In this document: piece by piece, positions 41,945 to 50,196 of the stretch
Position numbering within the stretch: position 1 is the first letter of the stretch
Layout of the letters: every line of letters starts with the position of its first letter
Position numbers and translations under genes: made by a program
The notes under the pieces: generated by a model
Database searches by the model: none
What the model was told of the DNA's origin: nothing
The model's input: only the letters and a program-made list of their open reading frames with translations
Source of the DNA: Kribbella antibiotica
GTDB taxonomy: Bacteria > Actinomycetota > Actinomycetes > Propionibacteriales > Kribbellaceae
Direction: 5' to 3'
Assembly (NCBI RefSeq): GCF_004349055.1
Contig: NZ_SMKX01000029.1
Location: 1-64,000, forward strand
DNA length: 64,000 bases

Positions 41945-44560
41945 TCAGCCACGGCGACGGCCCCGGCGGAGCAGTCCGGCGAGCCCACGCCGTACGGGGT
42001 GACCGGGCTGGGCGATCAGGCGGATCCCCGGCGAGGCAACCCCAGCGGCGAGGCCCGCGACCAGCAGGGCGGGGAGGCCCCAGGCCAACCAGCCAAGGGA
42101 ATCGCCTTGGGTGGTGGCCGCGACCGGCTTGATGCTGCCCTGCGCCTGCGGCTTGTTCGACGGGCCGCCACTCGGCGTTGGAGCGCCAGGCGTCGTCGGG
42201 GTCGCGGTCGGCTTGTTGCCGTTGTCGCCACCACCGTCCTGTCCCGGACCGTTGGTGTTGCCGGTCGGAGTTCCGGTGGGCTTCGGCGTCGGCTTCACCT
42301 CGGGCAGCGGACCGCCCGGCGGGATCGGCGGAGTGGCCGTCTGGTTCGCGACGGCGTCGGCCACCTTGTTCGCCTGGTCCCGCATCGGCTGGGTCAGCGC
42401 GAGATAGCCGTCCGGCAACTGGCCGGCCTCCTGCCCGTACTCCTGACCCTCATGCGTGAGCCAGCGCAGGTTGTCGGCGTACTGCCTGGCCAGACCCGAC
42501 GGCAGCGACGAGGTCGGGACGGCCGCGTAGCTGATCATCGTGCCCGGGTAGCCGCGCTTGTCCATCGACTTGTAGTTGAGCGTCCAGACGCCGGACTTCT
42601 GGTCGGGGGTAGCACCGTCCAGCGCGTACCCCATCGACTCTGCGGTCGGAGCGATGTACTCGCCCTCGCTGTTGCGCAGGTTGGCGATCGGTACGCCGGT
42701 CTTCTGCAGCTCGGAAGTCGCGGACAACGTGAACATGTTGCGCGTGCCGAACTCCTGCGCAACCTCACGCTTCGGCACGATCGGAGCGTTCGGGTCGCTG
42801 GTGTTCGCGCTCTGCGGCGACTGGGTCAGCGGCCAGGCGGCCATCGTCACGTCCGCGCCGTTCGCCCACGAGTTGGTGTTCTGCGCCCACAGCGACTGCG
42901 GGGCGAAGCCGCTCCAGACACCGTTGTTCGTCGGTGCCTGCCAGCCGTCGCGCAGAGTGTAGTCGTCGGTCGGCAACTGCCAGCCGCGGTACGCCTTGTT
43001 CACCGTCATGCCCCACGGGTCGCGCTGGCCTTGCAGGAAGGCCCGCGCGGTCGGGTCCGCCCAGATCCAGCGGGTCACCGCAAGCAGGACGTCGGTACGG
43101 AACACCGGCATCGCCAGCTGGGTCCCCGGAGCGGCGTCGGCACCGGCGAAGCCCTGCGCGCCCGGATTGAGCTGCCGGAATTCCGGGTCCCGGAAGATGT
43201 TCGCCGGGTTGGTGCCGGTGTTCGGGTTCACCGCGAATCCGTTGAGCCCCTTGAACAGGCCGCCGTACGACTGCGTGAGCAGCTTGGCCACGAGCCGCTG
43301 GTTCAGGTTCAGGTCGGTGACCGTGCCCGCGACGTTGTCGACCTGCTTGTCGATCGTGTAACCGATCGCGAAGCCAGACACGGCAATCGGCGCGTACGCC
43401 GTCTTCCGATCGGTCGCTACCGGGTCATCCGCAGCGGCCGGCTCAGTGACGATCGCGCCGTCCGCGGCGTACTTCGACGGCGAGGCCGGGTCGCGCTGGC
43501 CGAGCTGACGCAGCGCGTCCGGCTCCCAAGCGCGGGTGAAGTCGAGTGCCGCCGAGCTGGACTTCTGGCAGCGGGCCGGAACCCAGCGCCGCATGACCTC
43601 GGCGGAAAGCTCGGAACCGAGGAACTTGGCCTCGTCGTTGCGGCCGGCGCAGTTCGGCAGGCTCGGGCTGAACGACAGCTTGAAGACATACCGCTCATAC
43701 CAGTTGGCCAGCAATTGCCAGTTCGCGATACCGGCCTTACCCACCTGCGCCTTGCACGCGTTGACCGTCGCCGCCGGTACGCCGTCCTCGGCAGTCAGGC
43801 ATGGCCGATCCTTGACCGGTACGACGACCAGCGAGCAATCCTTCGTCTCGGAGCAACCCAGCGACGGGTTCTCCGCGGCAGTGTTCACCCACGTCTGTAC
43901 GGCGCCAGTGCCATCCGACTGCGTCAGCCCACGCCGGAAGTTTCGCGTGCCCGGCGTGAAGTCGTCGATCGGCACGATCAGACCGCCCGAGTCCGCAGCC
44001 GCCGCCATCGGCAAGGTTGCCCAGGTCCCGTTGGCATTGTGGATGGCGTGCGGATTGCCATCGGCCTTCTTGAACGGAATCCCCAGGAACCGGCCGGTCG
44101 GGTTGGCCGGGTTCTGCCACCACTCCGACGTCTCGGTCGGCGCGTAGTGCGTGGCCCGGGCTTGCAGCTTACTGAGGCCGGACGCGTCACCGTTGGCGTT
44201 CAGCGAACCCATCCAGCAGTCCTCACGCGACGGGTTGGCACCACGGCACTGCATCACCAGCACGGGTTTGGTCACTCCGGCGCCCGGATCCGTGGCCGAC
44301 GGGTCGAGTCCCTTCCAGGACACCGTGATCGCCTGCCGGCTCAGGTCGTCGGTCCGGCTGACCGTGACATCACCGCCACCCCGGCTCAACGTCACCGGCG
44401 ACTGCGACGGGTCGGCGAACAACGCCGTGTCCGTCGGCTGCGGCGATACTGCTGCCGCATCGCGCTCGTCGACGTTCCGGGCCACCGCAGTGACCGGCGC
44501 GATCGCCAGCAGTGCCAGCACAAAGGCACCGGCAAGCAGCGTGAGTTTCCTCAGCCTCAC
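41945..44560 (-). CDS. Large PstS-like surface protein with C-terminal membrane anchor
   Basis: An 871-residue exported protein. A Sec signal peptide (KLTLLAGAFVLALLAIAPVTA) starts at GTG 44560, preceded by GGGAGGGA. The central 650 residues contain periplasmic-binding-protein-like blocks: VSGFAIGYTIDKQVDNV, LNLNQRLVAKLLTQSYGG and FRTDVLLAVTRWIWADP resemble PstS segments, with long insertions and at least ten cysteines in the first half. A proline/threonine/glycine-rich linker (about 765-830) leads to one membrane helix (LAWGLPALLVAGLAAGV) and a basic tail. No LPxTG motif is present. It is likely a membrane-tethered phosphate- or phosphoester-binding protein; the exact ligand is uncertain. 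PstB follows after 27 bases. Confidence 0.75.
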   Translation of the reverse strand: MRLRKLTLLAGAFVLALLAIAPVTAVARNVDERDAAAVSPQPTDTALFADPSQSPVTLSRGGGDVTVSRTDDLSRQAITVSWKGLDPSATDPGAGVTKPVLVMQCRGANPSREDCWMGSLNANGDASGLSKLQARATHYAPTETSEWWQNPANPTGRFLGIPFKKADGNPHAIHNANGTWATLPMAAAADSGGLIVPIDDFTPGTRNFRRGLTQSDGTGAVQTWVNTAAENPSLGCSETKDCSLVVVPVKDRPCLTAEDGVPAATVNACKAQVGKAGIANWQLLANWYERYVFKLSFSPSLPNCAGRNDEAKFLGSELSAEVMRRWVPARCQKSSSAALDFTRAWEPDALRQLGQRDPASPSKYAADGAIVTEPAAADDPVATDRKTAYAPIAVSGFAIGYTIDKQVDNVAGTVTDLNLNQRLVAKLLTQSYGGLFKGLNGFAVNPNTGTNPANIFRDPEFRQLNPGAQGFAGADAAPGTQLAMPVFRTDVLLAVTRWIWADPTARAFLQGQRDPWGMTVNKAYRGWQLPTDDYTLRDGWQAPTNNGVWSGFAPQSLWAQNTNSWANGADVTMAAWPLTQSPQSANTSDPNAPIVPKREVAQEFGTRNMFTLSATSELQKTGVPIANLRNSEGEYIAPTAESMGYALDGATPDQKSGVWTLNYKSMDKRGYPGTMISYAAVPTSSLPSGLARQYADNLRWLTHEGQEYGQEAGQLPDGYLALTQPMRDQANKVADAVANQTATPPIPPGGPLPEVKPTPKPTGTPTGNTNGPGQDGGGDNGNKPTATPTTPGAPTPSGGPSNKPQAQGSIKPVAATTQGDSLGWLAWGLPALLVAGLAAGVASPGIRLIAQPGHPVRRGLAGLLRRGRRRG

Positions 44561-44682
44561 AGGAAAATCCCTCCCCAGGATTCGGACACGACGCGATTGG
44601 CGGCACGTGCGTGTCGACGGTGTCAGCGTGTCCAGGCGGCGGGTCGCGGTGGCAGCCGCAAGGTGAACTGGACATGAAACGA

Positions 44683-44717
44683 CCCCGGTGGGCACGGAAT
44701 GTCCGTGCCCACCGGGG
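44683..44717 (-). terminator. Intrinsic terminator/attenuator inside the pst island
   Basis: CCCCGGTGGGCACGGA and TCCGTGCCCACCGGGG form a 16-bp perfect stem with a 3-base loop, 22 bases after the stop of the second PstS-like gene on the minus strand. Only a short T-rich stretch (TCGTTTC) follows. It may end transcripts carrying the small PstS, or set a ratio between it and the genes downstream. Confidence 0.8.
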
Positions 44718-44739
44718 CTTTGGTGCGCTAAGGCAGATG

Positions 44740-45750
44740 TCAGAGCACGCCGCAGGTGCCACCGTTGGCGGCGTCGCCCAGCGGCAGGAAGCCGTTGGCC
44801 TTGACGACGTCACCGGCGGTGGTGGTGGCCGGGTCGGTGTCGGCGTCCTCGCAGATGTACGGGGTGCCGCCGAGCGAGGAGAAGCCGAAGCCGTCGCCGA
44901 AGACGTCGGCCAGGTTGGCCGGAACCGAGCCGCCCACGGTCTTCACGACGTTGTAGAGGTTACGGTCGTAGCTGCTGGCGCCGGCGCCGATCGCGCCGAG
45001 GAACGTGCCGCTCTTGTCGGTCGCGGAGAGCAGGTTGTAGCGGCCGACGGAGAACGGCGCGATCGCACCGGCGTTGTTCTTGACCGGGGTCGGGCTGTGC
45101 TCCTGGACCGGGCTGCCGCCGACGTTGTCCTTGACGCAGGCCGGGAGGGTGGTGGCCGAGATGCCGACCTGGGTGGCCCAGAAGGTCCGGGTGCCCGATC
45201 CGGCCTGCGGGATCAGCGGCAGGATGGCCAGGTTCGGGCCACCGACCTGGTTCCAGTTGGTGATGGTGCACTTGTAGATGCCCTCGAGCTGCGCGTCGGT
45301 CAGCGTCGCGACACCGGTGACACCGGAGTGCGCGGCCCAGCGGACGCTGTCCTTGGCGAACGGCAGGAAGGCAAGGTTGGCGCAGTCGCCGGTCGCCGGG
45401 CCACGCGAGGAGCGGGCCGCGGAGATCGACGCGTTGCCGCACAGGGCGGTGATGCCCGCGCCCGAGCCGTTCGGCCGGGTGATGGCGGTCTGGCCCGAGC
45501 GAGTGACGATGGTCGACGAACCGGTCGCGTCGAAGGTCTGGAGCTTCGCCGACGGGGTCGGCGTCCGGCCGTTGTAGACGGCAGCGAGGTCGTTGAGCAC
45601 GTTCTCGCTGGTGTCCGAGCCGACCAGGACGAGGTCGTTGCTGTCGGCGGTGAACGGCTGGTCCGCGTTGGCGGTCAGGGCGGAGGTGGCGACGAGGGCG
45701 ACCGCGGCAGCGGCGATCGCGGTGACACGGGCGGTACGGGTGAAACGCAT
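44740..45750 (-). CDS. PstS-like phosphate-binding protein (short form)
   Basis: A 336-residue secreted protein. The signal peptide (ARVTAIAAAAVALVATSALT) starts at ATG 45750, preceded by GAAGGGA. The mature part has the PstS fold: DLVLVGSDTSENVLNDLAAV first strand, LAFLPFAKDSVRWAA, LTDAQLEGIYKCTITNWNQV and IPQAGSGTRTFW, the phosphate-contacting loop (S-G-T-R). No lipobox and no membrane anchor are visible, so it is free or held by another protein. Two to three cysteine pairs may form disulfides. It is followed by a strong hairpin. Confidence 0.88.
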   Translation of the reverse strand: MRFTRTARVTAIAAAAVALVATSALTANADQPFTADSNDLVLVGSDTSENVLNDLAAVYNGRTPTPSAKLQTFDATGSSTIVTRSGQTAITRPNGSGAGITALCGNASISAARSSRGPATGDCANLAFLPFAKDSVRWAAHSGVTGVATLTDAQLEGIYKCTITNWNQVGGPNLAILPLIPQAGSGTRTFWATQVGISATTLPACVKDNVGGSPVQEHSPTPVKNNAGAIAPFSVGRYNLLSATDKSGTFLGAIGAGASSYDRNLYNVVKTVGGSVPANLADVFGDGFGFSSLGGTPYICEDADTDPATTTAGDVVKANGFLPLGDAANGGTCGVL

Positions 45751-45923
45751 CAGGGGAATTCCCTTCCTCACAAGCGCTTTCGCGAGCCGGGTGGGGTCGC
45801 GGTGCCGGTTTGCGGTCACACCCCTAATTCATCCTGCCCGGATCACCAGCAGGTCGCTGTTCGGTTAACCGGACATGACCCGCTGGCTAGCCGGAAACGT
45901 TAACTACTCAGCAAGGACGGTGT

Positions 45924-47594
45924 TCAACAGGGATAGGAGATCCCCCACGAAATGGCATTCAGGGCGTTCTGGCTACCGGTCAGACCGGCTGCCGGGTTGA
46001 AGGTGTCGGTGCCGAAGTCGGTGTCCACGTCGTCCGCCGTACCGCCGAAGCCGTCCGGACCCACGCCGTACAGGCCGGGGAAGTTGCCGTCGGCATCGAG
46101 CAGGGTGGCGGTTGTGCTGGCCGGGTCGGCCGGGAAAGCGCCGTACAGGGCACCGAGTTCGCGGCTGGCGAGGTTGCCCAGCGCGCGGCCGATGAAGGTG
46201 ATGCGGTCGGAGTTGGTGGTCAGGTAGGTGTTCAGGCTGAGCGGCCCGGCGGCTGCGCTGATCCGGTCGAGCTGGACCAGTGCGGTCTCCTCGTGGGCAA
46301 AGTTGCCCGGGTCGATCGACTGCGCGGTGCCGACCCGGCCGATGCCGGATTCGGAGGTCTTGCCACCGATCACTACACGGGTCACGTTCGGGGTGCCGAA
46401 CGTGTCGGTGCTGTCGGCGCTGGTCTTGATGCGGAGGTTGACGTCGTACCCGGCGCGGACGGCGTCGGTCCGCAGGTTCTCGCGAACGGTCGCCGTCGCC
46501 TTGGCGATCACGGCCGCTTCATCAGTTGCGGTCAAACCCCAGTTGGGCAGGTACGACGCCAGTCCGGACAGCTGCCGGACTCCGGAGCCACCGAGCGGGG
46601 CGAGGTCGATCGCGCCACCGTCGAAGTCCAGGAACACGGTCTGCGGAGCGTTGTCCACGGCCGGACGGGCGATCCCCAGGTTCAGTTGGTACGGGCCGAA
46701 GCCGTCGGTGACCGAGACGGCGTACCAGCCGGCCTGATCGGCGACGACCGCCAGATCGACGGCACCCCGCGGGAGCGTGGACGCGGCCGGCAGCTTGCCG
46801 AGACTGTGCAGATCGGTGCCCACAGCAACCGATCCGTTCGGGCGGAGCACGGTGAGACGATCACCGGAGTTGGTCAGGGCAGCACCCAGGACGTCACCGG
46901 CGGCGAGCTTGACGGCGTAGAAGTCCTTGTCGATCGGGGCTGCGGCGATCAGCAGTTCGTACTCGCCGGTGTCGGCGCCACCGAGGCCGCTGCCGGAGTT
47001 CTGCGGGTCGGCCGGGAAATCGCCGACCGCACTCTTGCCCGCGACAACGACGTAGTAGGTGCCGCTTGCGGTCAACGGGTACTGGAGTTTGCTCAGCGCA
47101 CCGGCGCCGCTGTCATCATCCGATGCCAGCAATTGCCCGGCAGCGTCGTACAGGCCGACGACGGTGTTGGTCGAGGCCGGCGAACCGTCAGTGCTGACGG
47201 TCAGGGTCTCACCGGCTTGGCCGGTCACCTGGTAGAAGTCGAAGTCGTTGGTCTTGTCGCCGAGCGGGCCATGCGGACCGTCGCCGAGGGTGCCGCTGGT
47301 CGTGACGGCTCCGCGCCCGCTGATACCGGTGGCTGTGGCCAGCGCGATCGAGCCGTTGTCCTCGCTACCGGCCGCGATCTCGGCCGGAGCCGGTGACAGC
47401 GTGCCGTTGACGGTGGTAGCGCCGTACAGGCGTTCTGCGGCGGTCCGGCTGTCGTTCTCCCCCGCTGCCGTGACCGCCTCTCGCTCTTGATGGTTGGTGG
47501 TGGTGACTTGCGCGGACGAGACCCCCGGGGTGGTGGCAAGCAGTGCGGCGACCAGCGCGGCACCTACCGCCATCCGGTGGATTCGTGCGTTCAT
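45924..47594 (-). CDS. Secreted PPC-domain protein with inactivated metzincin-like domain
   Basis: A 556-residue exported protein with a Sec signal peptide (residues 1-29). Two bacterial pre-peptidase C-terminal (PPC) domains follow: one near 115-215 (DFDFYQVTGQAGETLTVSTD, SGTYYVVVAG) and one near 220-300 (DKDFYAVKLAAGDVL). From about 315 (QTVFLDFDGGAID) it resembles zinc metallopeptidases of the metzincin type, including the late DGFGGTADDVDTDFG segment. At the place of the H-E-x-x-H-x-x-G zinc motif it reads R478-E-L-G-A-L-Y-G, so both zinc histidines are gone and it is probably a pseudoprotease. It would bind wall or protein partners outside the cell. Confidence 0.78.
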   Translation of the reverse strand: MNARIHRMAVGAALVAALLATTPGVSSAQVTTTNHQEREAVTAAGENDSRTAAERLYGATTVNGTLSPAPAEIAAGSEDNGSIALATATGISGRGAVTTSGTLGDGPHGPLGDKTNDFDFYQVTGQAGETLTVSTDGSPASTNTVVGLYDAAGQLLASDDDSGAGALSKLQYPLTASGTYYVVVAGKSAVGDFPADPQNSGSGLGGADTGEYELLIAAAPIDKDFYAVKLAAGDVLGAALTNSGDRLTVLRPNGSVAVGTDLHSLGKLPAASTLPRGAVDLAVVADQAGWYAVSVTDGFGPYQLNLGIARPAVDNAPQTVFLDFDGGAIDLAPLGGSGVRQLSGLASYLPNWGLTATDEAAVIAKATATVRENLRTDAVRAGYDVNLRIKTSADSTDTFGTPNVTRVVIGGKTSESGIGRVGTAQSIDPGNFAHEETALVQLDRISAAAGPLSLNTYLTTNSDRITFIGRALGNLASRELGALYGAFPADPASTTATLLDADGNFPGLYGVGPDGFGGTADDVDTDFGTDTFNPAAGLTGSQNALNAISWGISYPC

Positions 47595-47622
47595 CAGCTT
47601 TCCCCTCCAGGAACTGATCTGC

Positions 47623-48498
47623 TCAGATCAGATTCGGAAGCATGGCGGCGATCTGTTCGAACACCCGCCATGCGAGCGCGACGACAACCGGCGCGCCGAT
47701 CAGGTAGGACTCCCAGCGGCCGATCCGGGACCGGAACCAGACGAAACCGGCGGCGACCGCGATCAGTGCCTCCAGCCACAGCACCAGCGTCAGTACGCCG
47801 GACAGGTCGGTCCCGAAGGCCTGCTGGGAGTCGGAGACCCGGGACAGTCGCCCGCCCGGGTCAGGTAGTGCCGTGCCTTCGGCCAGTTCGGCGTCGATGT
47901 ACACGGTCGATGACGGCACCGGGCTGCCCTCGGCGGTGACCAGAGTCAGCCGAGATGCTCCGGCTGCCAAGACCGCGGGCAACGGGTCCCCTGCCCGACG
48001 CACGGCTTTCACGTCGTAGTTGAATCGGCCTTCGCCGGTGACGACCTCGAACCGGGTGCCAGGCACCAGCTTCGGCAAACTACGGAACGGCGCCCCAAAG
48101 GTCAGCCCGCGGCCATAGATCACCGAGACACCGGCCTGGCCGGGCAGCGGGGTGTCGGAGCGATGCCCCGGCCCGTCCCGCAGGACCGAGCCACTGGTTC
48201 CTTCGTTGATCACCTGACGCAGTTGCAACCCTGGGATGTCGAGGACCGCGACCGGCGCCCCGACGACCACGTCCGGACCCACCGGAGCGACAGCCTCGGC
48301 GAGCTGACCACGAATCTTGTCGTAGGCAACGTCCTGCGCCCGGTTGAACTGCAGTGCGCCGAGCAGCAGCACGTAGACCATGAAGGCGATGATTCCGAGC
48401 GCGAACAGCCGCGTCGCATCGGCCGCCAGCTGTGGCCGCAGGTCGAGCTCGGCCTGGACGCGGGCCTTCAACCGGGTGCTCGCGACCGCCACGCTCAC
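47623..48498 (-). CDS. Sortase-like membrane protein lacking catalytic residues
   Basis: A 291-residue protein with an N-terminal membrane helix (about 31-49), a sortase-like beta-barrel (about 75-210) and two C-terminal helices (about 230-255, 267-288). The barrel matches class E/F-type sortases: VAVLDIPGLQLRQVINEG, LRDGPGHRSDTPLPG, then GVSVIYGRGLTFGAPFRSLP and RLTLVTAEG. Aligned on G-A-P-F and L-T-L-V-T, the catalytic histidine is R130 and the catalytic cysteine is A189, and the arginine strand reads STVYIDAEL. All three catalytic positions are therefore substituted. It overlaps the PstS-TM gene by 4 bases, so it probably binds or positions that protein. Confidence 0.78.
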   Translation of the reverse strand: MSVAVASTRLKARVQAELDLRPQLAADATRLFALGIIAFMVYVLLLGALQFNRAQDVAYDKIRGQLAEAVAPVGPDVVVGAPVAVLDIPGLQLRQVINEGTSGSVLRDGPGHRSDTPLPGQAGVSVIYGRGLTFGAPFRSLPKLVPGTRFEVVTGEGRFNYDVKAVRRAGDPLPAVLAAGASRLTLVTAEGSPVPSSTVYIDAELAEGTALPDPGGRLSRVSDSQQAFGTDLSGVLTLVLWLEALIAVAAGFVWFRSRIGRWESYLIGAPVVVALAWRVFEQIAAMLPNLI

Positions 48499-50168
48499 TG
48501 ACTGGCCCGCTTCTTCTGCAGATACCGCGAGACGAGCGTCGGCACCAGCAGGACGAGCAGGATCTCCACAGCGGTCAGTACGCCGAGGTTGCGCAACATG
48601 CCGTTGCCGCCCCGATCGCCGTTCAGCTCGGTGACATTGCCGGTCGGCTGGTAAGCACCGTTGGTGTTCCCGCCGGCGTTGATCACCTGGCCGGTCTCGG
48701 GATCGATCGCCGTACTGGGGCCGGTCGTCGGTTGCCCGGTCGTCGGCTGGTTCCCGTTCTGGTTCGGCTGACCGTTGTTGTCGCCGTTGCCGTTGCCGGT
48801 CCCGTTCCCCGTGTTGTTCCCGTTGTTGTCGCCGTTACCGTTGCCGTTGTTGTTCCCGTTGTTGTTGCCGTTGTTGTTGCCTGGGCTGTTCGGCTTGCCG
48901 CTGACGCACTTGCCGCCGACCGCCGGGCCCGCGCCGTCGCGATCACAGGCCAGCGGCTGCGGGGCGATATCGGCCAGCACGTTCCGGTTCAGGTTCTTCC
49001 CGTCGAACGTCGGGTTCCCGCATTTCTTGATGTCGGTCGCCGTCGACGGGCTGCCCGGCACTTTGGCCACCTGCTGGAACGCCGAGCGGACGAGGTTGAG
49101 CGGTAGCGGCGAATACCCGAGCGGCGCCGCCTTTTGTTGCCCTTGGCACAGGAAGTACGACGCGAAGTCCGCGAGCGTCTGGCCCTTCGACGGGCTGAGG
49201 TTCGACGTCGGCAGGATCATGTAGGAGTACGACGACAGCGGGTACGTCCGCGGGTCCGGGTTGTTGTAGACCCCGGGCAGTTTCTGCGTGAGGTAGTTCG
49301 GGCCGGGCGTGGTCTCGATCTGCGCCTTCGTGAGCGCCACGGCGGTGTTGTAGGCCGTCGGCGACGTGTAGTAGCCGGCGTTGTTGCGGACCTTGGCCAC
49401 CGGGTACGACTTACCCAGCGCGTACGAGTACTCGACGTACCCGATCGCACCGTCGGCGTAGCTCGCGGAGATGTAGCCGGCCATCTGGCTCGACCCGCCC
49501 TGCGCCTTCACCCCGGCGAAGTTCTTGGTCGGGAAGTACGACGTCTGCCCACACGACCGGCCCTGCGTCGAGCGGCAGAACGCGTCCCACAACGGCTTGT
49601 GCTGAGTGTTCATCCAGATCGTGAACTGTGCCGTCGTACCGGAGCCGTCCGAGCGCACCACCGGGATGATCTTCTTACTGGGCAGGGCCTTCCCGTTGTT
49701 GTCCCGGGTGACCTGTGGGTCGCTCCAGTTGGTGATCTTGCCGGTGAAGATCTTCGTGATCGTGTCACCGGACAGCCGCAGGTCCTGGTACAGCTGACCC
49801 CGGATCCGGATCTGATACATGAACGCGGTGCCACCGGCAACGATCGGCATGTAGGCGAAGTCCCGGCCGGCGGAGGTGTCGGAGGCGCCGGTGAGCGGGT
49901 CGACACCCTGGTACGGGATCTCGCTGACCGCGAAGTCGACCAGCTTGTTGGCGAAGTCGAGCCGGCCCCGGGACGAGCCGCCCCCGCCGTACTCGACCCG
50001 CATCCCGCGCGGCTCGACGTCGCGGATCCACTGGTCCAGCGCGTTCTGCGACCAGGTCGACCCGGTGCCGTAGATCGGCGCGTACGCCGTACTGCCGGCG
50101 GCCGCGGGCAGGGCCGCGAACGCGATCGTCAGCAGCAGGGCGACCACGAAGGCGCTGAGCCGTCGCAT
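48495..50168 (-). CDS. pstS: Phosphate-binding protein PstS with Asn/Gly linker and C-terminal anchor
   Basis: A 557-residue protein. Signal peptide MRRLSAFVVALLLTIAFAAL starts at ATG 50168, after AAAGGA. The PstS domain covers about residues 28-400, with YGTGSTWSQNALDQW, DFAVSEIPYQGVD, KIFTGKITNWSDP, PVVRSDGSGTTAQF (phosphate loop) and GAIGYVEYSYAL. A linker of asparagine-glycine repeats (about 425-490) leads to a membrane helix (LGVLTAVEILLVLLVPTLV) and a KK tail. The anchor replaces the usual lipid. It lies directly after pstA and overlaps the dead sortase gene by 4 bases. Confidence 0.92.
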   Translation of the reverse strand: MRRLSAFVVALLLTIAFAALPAAAGSTAYAPIYGTGSTWSQNALDQWIRDVEPRGMRVEYGGGGSSRGRLDFANKLVDFAVSEIPYQGVDPLTGASDTSAGRDFAYMPIVAGGTAFMYQIRIRGQLYQDLRLSGDTITKIFTGKITNWSDPQVTRDNNGKALPSKKIIPVVRSDGSGTTAQFTIWMNTQHKPLWDAFCRSTQGRSCGQTSYFPTKNFAGVKAQGGSSQMAGYISASYADGAIGYVEYSYALGKSYPVAKVRNNAGYYTSPTAYNTAVALTKAQIETTPGPNYLTQKLPGVYNNPDPRTYPLSSYSYMILPTSNLSPSKGQTLADFASYFLCQGQQKAAPLGYSPLPLNLVRSAFQQVAKVPGSPSTATDIKKCGNPTFDGKNLNRNVLADIAPQPLACDRDGAGPAVGGKCVSGKPNSPGNNNGNNNGNNNGNGNGDNNGNNTGNGTGNGNGDNNGQPNQNGNQPTTGQPTTGPSTAIDPETGQVINAGGNTNGAYQPTGNVTELNGDRGGNGMLRNLGVLTAVEILLVLLVPTLVSRYLQKKRASQ

Positions 50169-50196
50169 CGACTGTCCTTTCATCGGTGCAGGCCTT

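Noticed and set aside
41231-44677. A plus-strand open frame of over 1100 codons antisense to pstB and the large PstS-like gene
   Set aside because: It is rich in arginine and glycine, has no domain or ribosome site and mirrors the codon pattern of the real minus-strand genes; typical of high-GC DNA.
45751-45923. Second PHO box before the short PstS-like gene
   Set aside because: Only isolated GTTAACCGAACA-like sequence is present; the 11-base periodic direct repeats needed for PhoP are not seen.
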